DNA of 64,000 bases. Origin: Maribellus comscasis (GTDB lineage Bacteria > Bacteroidota > Bacteroidia > Bacteroidales > Prolixibacteraceae). The notes beneath the pieces are model-generated. The model was not told where the DNA came from, did no database searches, and saw only the letters and a list, made by a program, of their open reading frames with translations. Location: positions 2,852,001-2,916,000 of the forward strand of contig NZ_CP046401.1 in NCBI RefSeq assembly GCF_009762775.1, given 5' to 3'. Each line of letters begins with the position of its first letter. The stretch's first letter is position 1. Shown in pieces: positions 27,986 through 35,396 of the stretch. The position numbers were made by a program, and so were the translations under genes.

Positions 27986-28591
27986 TTATGCTTTTCCTTG
28001 CGATGAAAATAAGAAGAAAAACAAAATTCCTGCGAGATTTTTATCTTCCTGCATCTTTTTTACAATAAATTTTCTAGCCAGAGACAGCTGATTTTTAACG
28101 AATTGCTCACTTAACTCAAGCTGACTTGCAATAACTTTGTTTTTTAGTTCTTTTTTAAAACTCAAAATGAAAATTTCTTTTCTACGGGGAGGTAGCAGGT
28201 CTATAATTTCATCTAGTTTTTTTAAAAATAGAAGGTAATCGAATTGTTCTTCTTTATTTGCAGAGTCAAAAATATACTCTTCTGCAAAAATGCGAATATA
28301 TTTTTCTTCTCTGCTTTTCTTCAGAAACCTTTGGCGGATATTATTGTAGGCGATAGTGAACAAATACGACTGAAATACAGTATTTGTTTTTAGGGAATGA
28401 CGATTCTCCCATATTTTTAGAAAAACTTCGTTAAGTAAATCTTCGGTATCTTCTTTATCCCTTAAATATTTAATTGCAAATTGGTATAAACGGCTTGAAT
28501 ATTTTTCAAATAGTAGTCTGAAAGCCTTTTTATCACCTTCTTGAAGTAAGGAAATTAGCCTGTTATCATTATTTTCACTATGTAAATTCAA
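27986..28591 (-). CDS. Orphan ECF sigma-70 factor
   Basis: A 201-residue ECF sigma factor: sigma-2 region LFEKYSSRLYQFAIKYLRDKEDTEDLLNEVFLKIW and sigma-4 region LPPRRKEIFILSFKKELKNKVIASQLELSEQFVKNQL. Bacteroidota ECF factors of this type are usually followed by fecR and a susC-like gene; here only a short unrecognised fragment and an IS21 element follow. The partner genes may have been lost in the rearrangement seen at the IS. The last residues (FFFLFSSQGKA) are unusually hydrophobic. Confidence 0.85.
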   Translation of the reverse strand: MNLHSENNDNRLISLLQEGDKKAFRLLFEKYSSRLYQFAIKYLRDKEDTEDLLNEVFLKIWENRHSLKTNTVFQSYLFTIAYNNIRQRFLKKSREEKYIRIFAEEYIFDSANKEEQFDYLLFLKKLDEIIDLLPPRRKEIFILSFKKELKNKVIASQLELSEQFVKNQLSLARKFIVKKMQEDKNLAGILFFFLFSSQGKA

Positions 28592-28995
28592 TTAGCCGTG
28601 TTTAACCGTTTATGTTAGTTTAATGTGTAGAATGAAACTTAAATTAGCTACCAAAATTAATGGTTATTTTTAATTTTCCTGATGTTTAAATTTTAAAACT
28701 ATTTTTAACTGGTTTCTTTTTCGGATTTAAGTTATTCAAAAATTAAACCCATTTTTCAAATGTTAATGTACATTATATTTCATCTTTTCTATCATTTTGT
28801 CCAACATAATTAAGTATAGCTTTTCTAATATCAATTAGCTTATATTGAATCAGTTTGCTGTTTTCTTTCTCCATCCTTGTCTCTAACTTTATTTTCAGTA
28901 AGAGACACCTCTCGGGGTAGGTGAGCAAGTTTATATTTTGGTCAGACCAAAACTCTTGTTTAGCATCCCGTTGGTCTAAAAAATGGTAATACAAA
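28592..28995. other. Intergenic region with one doubtful small frame
   Basis: Between the orphan sigma gene and the mobilisation pseudogene. The only frame of note is a 73-codon minus-strand one at 28773-28994 (starts MYYHFLDQRD, ends GQNDRKDEI). Its helical, charged composition is protein-like but I recognise no family, and it may be a remnant or chance. Confidence 0.35.
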
Positions 28996-29280
28996 ATGGT
29001 GCAGTTTAATAAAGGTGGACGTCCACGAAAATTGGATGGTGAGAAGATGAAATATAAGATAACGGTAAAAATGTCGAACGTAGAAAATTATTCCTCAATG
29101 GGCAAATCGAAAGAAACCGGGATTTCGTAAAGTGAGTTTGTCAGACGGTCAATAATGGATACAACAGTTGTTCAACGCTTATTCACGTGTTCAATAATTG
29201 TTCGAACTACACTAGTCGGCTTATTTGGTGTTTGTAAGCGATTTTTTAATCAATACCAGCTTTTGAATATGTTTCAGTAA
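28996..29280 (+). pseudogene. MobA-like mobilisation accessory protein, broken by a stop
   Basis: From ATG 28996 the frame reads MVQFNKGGRPRKLDGEKMKY, then KITVKMSNVENYSSMGKSKETGIS, a stop TAA at 29128-29130, and in the same frame SEFVRRSIMDTTVVQRL before drifting to a second stop at 29278. Bacteroidota mobilisation accessory proteins have the pattern GRPxK..Y.ITVKM...Y......K..E.GIS.SEFIR......V..RL, so the stop replaces one internal codon, consistent with a single AAA to TAA change. No relaxase gene follows. Confidence 0.55.
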
Positions 29281-29722
29281 CCAAACCAGTTACTTTCTTT
29301 TTGTCTCTTTTTTTTCTTCGGTATTTTGCCTTCTATATGAATAGTTAGTACTTAAAATTTCTATGTTCTTCTGTTCTTAAAATAAAAAATAAAGATTTGT
29401 TTATATTTTTTTCTTTTTTACAAAAAATAACCGAAATTGTATCAGATAATTAGATCAAACTTAGTTTTACAGGTTATGAGAATGTTTATTATTCAACCCT
29501 TTAACCGCCTATTGTTATTTGTTTATTTCGAACTAATCGACAGTAATTATTTGATATATCCACACGGAAGTTGTTTTTTTTAAACAAAATGGCTTTCAGT
29601 TAAACCCACACGTTTTTAATTTTTTGCGCATTTAGATAGATTATCAGATTGGATAATCTAAAAGGGGATTTTTTTATAAAAAATAAGAGAAAATTTGATG
29701 GTATTAATTAATAATAGAAGAG
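29281..29722. other. AT-rich region upstream of the metalloprotease
   Basis: No reading frame of note in 440 bases. It probably contains the promoter and control sites of the metalloprotease, including the inverted repeat at 29638-29659. I found no well-spaced TTTG/TAnnTTTG pair. Confidence 0.4.
29638..29659. promoter_or_regulatory. Inverted repeat, possible operator
   Basis: AGATTATC-AGATTG-GATAATCT: perfect 8-base arms with a 6-base spacer, 64 bases before the metalloprotease start. There is no T-tract, so a protein-binding site is more likely than a terminator, but this is a guess from symmetry and position. Confidence 0.35.
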
Positions 29723-32700
29723 ATGAAAATAGGGTCTAAAAAATTGAATATCAAACTAAAACGTTTGTCTGTTGTTTTTCTTTTTTCTTTTGCTCTCATT
29801 CAAATGAGTAACGATGTGTTTGCTCAAAGGAATGATCAGAACAAATCGGATTATTTTAATCAGGCACGAATGGAGAATAGAAAAACCGGCAAGTCTCCAA
29901 CCTCGATTCGTTTTGATAAAAATAACCAGCCACCCAAAAACGCATTTTTTAATGAATACAGAAAGAATTACAATTTTCCGAGGGAAAACCAAATGAAGGC
30001 CGGAAAAGAAATAAAAGACAAATCGGGTACGCATCAACGGTTTTATCAGTATTATAAGGATGTTGAAGTGCTTGGTGCACAATACATTTTGCACGAAAAA
30101 TCAGGTTTTGTTCATTATGCAAATGGAGAATTGGTGCACATTACCGACTTTGATGTTAATCCGGTGTTAAGTGAGCAGGAAGCACTAAAAGCAGCTTTAA
30201 ATGAAGTTGGGGCTGAAAGGTACATGTGGGAAAATCCGGGAAATGAAGAATTTATTAAAAAGGAACAAAATGATAATAAGGCTACTTTTCGACCTTCCGG
30301 GGTTTTAAAAATTACAACAGGCAGAGAAGAGTTAACAGCTGAAAATATACGTTTGGTTTACCGTTTTGATATTTATGCGGAGGAGCCTTTAGGTCGTTAC
30401 TGGGTGGATGTGGATGCCAAAACAGGCGAAATTGTTAATAAATTAAGTCGTATTCATAATTCTTTTGTTCCGGGAAGCGGAAAATCTATTTATAACGGTA
30501 CAGTACCACTAGCAGTTGAGGAGATAGAAACAGATAGTTTCCATTTGAATGGACTTTTATCAACTCCACTTTATCCTGATGTGCAGATTCAAACATTTGA
30601 TATGCATAACCAAACCAATCTTTCTCTGGCAACAAACGTAATATCAACTACAGCTGATGGAGTATGGGACTCCGTGGCCGTACAGGCTCATTGGGGTGCA
30701 GAACAGACATTTAACTATTTTTATACAACTTTTGGAAGAAACAGTATTGACGATTCCGGACTACCACTATTCAATTATGTGCATTTAAGTAATAATCTTG
30801 TAAATGCTTTTTGGGATGGTACGCGAATGAAATATGGTGATGGAGACGGTACGAATTACGGGCCTTTGGTTGCATTGGATATTGTTGGACATGAGTTAAC
30901 ACATGGTGTAACAGAACATTCTGCGGGTTTGATATATCAGAATGAGTCGGGTGCACTTAATGAATCATTTTCGGATATTTTTGGTGAAGTAGTTGAAAAT
31001 TATGCTGACGGTCCAAATAACTGGCAGTGCGGTACAGAAATTGGAATCGGTGGTAGTGGTGCGATTCGATCTATGGATAATCCGAATGCATTTAATGACC
31101 CTGATACTTATAAGGGGACTTATTGGTATAGTGGGACTTGGGATTATGGGGGTGTTCATACAAATAGTGGCGTACAGAATAAGTGGTTTTACATTCTCTC
31201 TAACGGAGAAGCTGGCACCAATGATTTTGGTGAATCGTATAACGTTACCGGCATAGGAATTGAAGCAGCAGCAGCAATTGCTTACCGGAACTTAACGGTT
31301 TATTTAACTCCTTATTCCGGTTACAAACAAGCGCGGGTTGGTGCGGTTATGGCGGCCACTGATATGTATGGTGAAAGTTCGGCAGAAGTGGCCGCGGTGG
31401 GAGCAGCATGGGACGCAGTTGGTGTTTATGCTGATCCTCCTGCCCAGGGTATTTTAGTTTGGGATCGCATTGTTGGAGGTCAGGATTTTAGTGGAACTTT
31501 TATTAACAATTATCTGTCGGATGCTGGCTTTACTACCTATTATACTTCCGATCTTCCTGCTACATTGATTGGCTATGATGCAGTATTTTTATCCTTCGGG
31601 AATGCTTCCAATATTTCATATATCCAATTCTCCACCGCAGAAGCGTTTTTAATTCAGCAATACCTTCAACAAGGAGGAAAGGTTTACCTGGAAGGAGGTG
31701 ATGCTTTGGGATATGATCAGAGTTCAAATTCTACTTTGCATAATTTGTTTGGCATTGCTGGAGTCGCTGATGGTAGTACAAATGTGATTGACACATTAGT
31801 TGGGCAACCGGGTTCACTTACCGAGAATATGTTTTTTAGTTCTTCTACCCAGGTTGAAAATCGTTTTATTGACACTTATACTCCCGGTAACGGTATCGTT
31901 GCATTTAAAGAACAACCTTATGGAAATGTCGCTATACAGAACAGCGGTGCTGCAGCGCAAAAAACATTTTGTTTTTCCTATGCCCTGGCCGGATTAACAA
32001 ATGAAACTTCTCCTTCTACAAAAGAGGATCTTCTGGCTAAAATTATTGACTTTTTTGATGTATCGCCAATCCCGAAAGCAGTTGACGATGATTTTTTATT
32101 AACGCGTATAGAAAATATTTCCGGGAATTTGTTTAATGACAATGGTAATGGTCCTGATTTGTATTTGGATCCTTCTACTACAATCATATCGTTTGGAGGA
32201 GGTTCTTTAGCCGGAGATTTGAATTCGAATGCTGCCGGTTCCAGTGTGGCTTTAGCAGGTGGAACTTTAACTGTAAATGAAAATGGTAACATATCGCTTG
32301 TTTCACCTACCGAATTAGGATATTTCTCTTTTCTGTACAAAATATCAAATGGCTCAGCAACTGCCCAGGCAGAAGTAGGTATTACGGTTGAGAATATTGC
32401 CCCGGTTGCAGAATGCCAAAACATTACAGTAACGGTTGATAATAACTGTCAGGTTACTATTACACCTGCAGATATTGATAATGGTTCTTATGATCCGGAT
32501 GGTGATCCTATATCCCTCAGTATTGATATTACCGGTGTTCTCAATCCTGGTATTCATTCAGTAAAACTTATGGTTAACGATGGATATACGGAAAGCACAT
32601 GTAATTCTACGGTTACAGTAATAGATACGACATCTCCCCTACCTCCGGCGCCTCCTGCAAATGTATTCGCAGATTGTGCTTATGATGTACCACCTCAGAT

Positions 32701-34852
32701 TGATTTAACGGCTATAGATAATTGTAATGGTAGCATTACAGTAAGTCCTACAGATGATATAACTCCCGGGGACTGTCCAAACAATTTTACTATCGTTCGT
32801 ACCTGGACATTTACCGATCTGTCTGGAAATTCGAGCTATGTAAATCAGACAATTATTGTTAATGATACCATTGCACCAATAGCACCAACACCGCCCGCAA
32901 GCGTAGAAGCTACTTGTGCTTATGATGCACCACCTCAGATTGATTTAACGGCCGTAGATAATTGTAGTGGCAGCATTACGGTAAATCCTACTGATGAAGT
33001 AACATCCTGGGAATGCAAAAACAAATTTACAATGATCCGTACCTGGACATTTGTTGATGATTGTGGCAATCAAAGTTCAGTTAGCCAAACCATTGTTGTT
33101 AATGATACTCATGCGCCTGTAATTTCAGGTTGCCCGCCAGCAGATTTTCAGATTGCATCTACGGATGATGGTCAATGTTACTATACAGCATCGGGAAACG
33201 AGTTTGATGTATCTGCAATTGATAATTGTAGTGGTCAGGTTAGTTTAACCTATGAGTTGTCGGGAGCAACTGTTTCATCCGGAACAGTTTCTTTATCCGG
33301 AGAACATTTTAACGCCGGTTCAACAACAGTAACCTGGACAGCATCGGATGAGTGTGGAAATTCATCGACATGTTCATTTGATGTAGTGGTCAACAGTGTA
33401 CAAACAACAACAACAGTTTCAGTTAATCCGGTATCACAGCAATACAGTGATTTAGTTGAATTTCAGGCTAATGTAACTCCCTGGGGTTGTGGAGGTACAG
33501 AGACAACGGGAGATGTAACATTTTATGTTGGTACGCAGGCAATGGGAACTGTGAATATCGATGCAAACGGAACTGCTACTGCATCTTATTCATTGGCAGA
33601 AATACCTGGCTATCCGTCCAACGGACAAATGTCGCCCGGAATTAAAACAGTAACAGCTGAATTTAACAATACAAATTCGGCATATGTGGTTCAGGATGCA
33701 GAAACGACTCTGACGATTACTCCGGAAGACGCCAATATTGAATATAATGGTATTGAATTTCAGGCAACCGATGGTTCCAATTCCGCTGAAGCCACTGTTG
33801 CACTTAGAGCAATATTGCAGTCAAATCCTGATGGAACCGGATTGGGTGGAGACATCAGAAATGCTTGTGTAACGATTGAAGTTAATAGTTCAATTATTGT
33901 CGGTGGCCTGAATCCGGAACTTATTAATCCATCTGATTTAACAACAGGTATCGTTGAATTTCCGTGGACTTTTGACATTGGCAGCGCAGACTATGAGTCA
34001 TTTGATGTGAAAATCACAGCTGATTGTTATTTTTCCGGAGTAGACCAAACGGTTGTAACAGTTTACAAACCTGTGGGTGACTTTATAACCGGAGGTGGTC
34101 ACATAAAACCAACACTTTCAGCAGGAATGTACGCGTCCACTCCCGGATTAAAAACCAACTTTGGATTCCACGTCAAATGGAACAAAACAGGTAAAAATTT
34201 GCAGGGAGGCATGAATATTTTATTCCGACAGCAAGTTGGTGAAGAAGTTCAAATTTTTCAGATTAAAACAAATTCCATGACCACGCTTGGGGTTAATACG
34301 GCCAATCCCGATGAACAGATTGGCGAATTTGAATCAAAAGCAACCCTGCAAAATTTAACAACCGAAGAAAGTCTGGGAGGAAACCTGACCTTACATTCTA
34401 AAATAATTGATCGTGGAAACCCGGGCTCAAATGATGAAATTGCAATTACATTGTGGAATCGCAACACGCTTTTATATTCAAGTGAATGGAATGGATTAAA
34501 CACTGACCTGCAATATATAGAAACCGGAAACATTGTTGTGCATGCCGGCTTCGAATTAAAAAGTGCCGCTATTGCTGAAATTGCTCCTATTATTGGTGAA
34601 GAACCACAATTCTTTGATGTAGAGCTTTATCCAAATCCATCAACTGGAAAAGTGAATCTTTATATCCATTCTCCGGAGATTATGGATTCAGAAGTTACAT
34701 TGCGAAGTGTGACCGGAAGTGAAATATTCAGAAAAAAATACAAAGCGGCCGAAAAGATTCATTTAGATTTGACAAACCAGATGAGTGGAATATATTTTGT
34801 TTCATTTACGCAGGGAGATAATTCTGCAATAAAAAAATTGGTATTACACTAA
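29723..34852 (+). CDS. Secreted thermolysin-like (M4) metalloprotease with T9SS sorting domain
   Basis: A 1709-residue secreted zinc endopeptidase. Signal peptide ends near residue 34 (VFAQ). Propeptide (FTP/PepSY-like) about 60-235. Catalytic domain about 285-570: HELTH at 390-394, third zinc ligand E414 in NESFSD (spacing of 24 from the first His, as in thermolysin), and the catalytic-His region GGVHTNSG. A Rossmann-like region at 575-780 resembles glutamine-amidotransferase-type domains. Then follow cadherin/HYR-like modules, including two near-identical 80-residue repeats, a Big-type Ig domain and, at about 1630-1709, a Por-type sorting domain (YPNPSTGKVNLYI ... SGIYFVSF). It should be exported by the Sec and type IX systems. 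It stands alone, with a strong terminator behind it. Confidence 0.92.
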   Translation: MKIGSKKLNIKLKRLSVVFLFSFALIQMSNDVFAQRNDQNKSDYFNQARMENRKTGKSPTSIRFDKNNQPPKNAFFNEYRKNYNFPRENQMKAGKEIKDKSGTHQRFYQYYKDVEVLGAQYILHEKSGFVHYANGELVHITDFDVNPVLSEQEALKAALNEVGAERYMWENPGNEEFIKKEQNDNKATFRPSGVLKITTGREELTAENIRLVYRFDIYAEEPLGRYWVDVDAKTGEIVNKLSRIHNSFVPGSGKSIYNGTVPLAVEEIETDSFHLNGLLSTPLYPDVQIQTFDMHNQTNLSLATNVISTTADGVWDSVAVQAHWGAEQTFNYFYTTFGRNSIDDSGLPLFNYVHLSNNLVNAFWDGTRMKYGDGDGTNYGPLVALDIVGHELTHGVTEHSAGLIYQNESGALNESFSDIFGEVVENYADGPNNWQCGTEIGIGGSGAIRSMDNPNAFNDPDTYKGTYWYSGTWDYGGVHTNSGVQNKWFYILSNGEAGTNDFGESYNVTGIGIEAAAAIAYRNLTVYLTPYSGYKQARVGAVMAATDMYGESSAEVAAVGAAWDAVGVYADPPAQGILVWDRIVGGQDFSGTFINNYLSDAGFTTYYTSDLPATLIGYDAVFLSFGNASNISYIQFSTAEAFLIQQYLQQGGKVYLEGGDALGYDQSSNSTLHNLFGIAGVADGSTNVIDTLVGQPGSLTENMFFSSSTQVENRFIDTYTPGNGIVAFKEQPYGNVAIQNSGAAAQKTFCFSYALAGLTNETSPSTKEDLLAKIIDFFDVSPIPKAVDDDFLLTRIENISGNLFNDNGNGPDLYLDPSTTIISFGGGSLAGDLNSNAAGSSVALAGGTLTVNENGNISLVSPTELGYFSFLYKISNGSATAQAEVGITVENIAPVAECQNITVTVDNNCQVTITPADIDNGSYDPDGDPISLSIDITGVLNPGIHSVKLMVNDGYTESTCNSTVTVIDTTSPLPPAPPANVFADCAYDVPPQIDLTAIDNCNGSITVSPTDDITPGDCPNNFTIVRTWTFTDLSGNSSYVNQTIIVNDTIAPIAPTPPASVEATCAYDAPPQIDLTAVDNCSGSITVNPTDEVTSWECKNKFTMIRTWTFVDDCGNQSSVSQTIVVNDTHAPVISGCPPADFQIASTDDGQCYYTASGNEFDVSAIDNCSGQVSLTYELSGATVSSGTVSLSGEHFNAGSTTVTWTASDECGNSSTCSFDVVVNSVQTTTTVSVNPVSQQYSDLVEFQANVTPWGCGGTETTGDVTFYVGTQAMGTVNIDANGTATASYSLAEIPGYPSNGQMSPGIKTVTAEFNNTNSAYVVQDAETTLTITPEDANIEYNGIEFQATDGSNSAEATVALRAILQSNPDGTGLGGDIRNACVTIEVNSSIIVGGLNPELINPSDLTTGIVEFPWTFDIGSADYESFDVKITADCYFSGVDQTVVTVYKPVGDFITGGGHIKPTLSAGMYASTPGLKTNFGFHVKWNKTGKNLQGGMNILFRQQVGEEVQIFQIKTNSMTTLGVNTANPDEQIGEFESKATLQNLTTEESLGGNLTLHSKIIDRGNPGSNDEIAITLWNRNTLLYSSEWNGLNTDLQYIETGNIVVHAGFELKSAAIAEIAPIIGEEPQFFDVELYPNPSTGKVNLYIHSPEIMDSEVTLRSVTGSEIFRKKYKAAEKIHLDLTNQMSGIYFVSFTQGDNSAIKKLVLH
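32678..33157 (+). repeat. Tandem 240-base repeat inside the metalloprotease gene
   Basis: The segment beginning GCTTATGATG at 32678 recurs at 32918 with very few changes over the first 70 bases (CACCTCAGATTGATTTAACG is identical in both). Each unit codes for about 80 residues with the pattern CAYD.PPQIDLTA.DNC.GSI and matches HYR-like beta-sandwich modules. It indicates recent duplication within the gene. Confidence 0.7.
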
Positions 34853-34870
34853 AAACAAATTAAAAAAAGA

Positions 34871-34904
34871 AACGGCTGTCCTGGCTTATTTTAGGACAGT
34901 CGTT
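34871..34904 (+). terminator. Rho-independent terminator after the metalloprotease
   Basis: AACGGCTGTCCT pairs with AGGACAGTCGTT (12 bases, one G-T pair) around a 10-base loop, followed by TTAATTTTT. It lies 18 bases after the stop codon. Confidence 0.85.
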
Positions 34905-35396
34905 TTAATTTTTATCCACCACAATATCTATGTAAAGTCTTTTACGCCGGATAGGAAAGTTTTTTAAATCAAGGGCAAGTAGCAACTCGTTTATATCATC
35001 TGCCCGGTACGAGGCCCTTATCGATTCCCGGATGCCACGTTTGAGGTTTGTGGTAGAATATTCCTCCTCTGAAAAATTATAGATAAACAACTCTTGCTGC
35101 TCTCATTTAAAACGTAGTACAGGTTTTTTTAATCTAAGCCCGGAGTTGCCCAGAGGTGAAGCGAGAGTATAGAATAAATCATATTAAATTTTCCACAAGA
35201 TTCAATAAGCTGGCTATCTTCAACTGCACCATTTATAGATTTTATGTAATCTTCCTTATTTTATCGCCGGTCGTAATCCGTAGTTTCGTGTGTGGTATTC
35301 TTTTGGGCATATCACTCCGTTTTCTTCTTCAGACGATTAAGAAGAAATTATATTTTAAAGTTTTAGGTAGGTTGCAATTCATTTTAAACGAATTTG
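34905..35396. other. Intergenic region with a doubtful small frame
   Basis: About 490 bases between the metalloprotease terminator and the sialoglycan locus. A minus-strand frame at 34905-35100 (open after a TGA, TTG at 35090 the only start) codes for about 65 residues ending RRKRLYIDIVVDKN. The composition is protein-like (YSTTNLKRGIRESIRASYRA) and could be the C-terminal scrap of a larger gene, but I recognise no family. Nothing else is supported. Confidence 0.4.
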
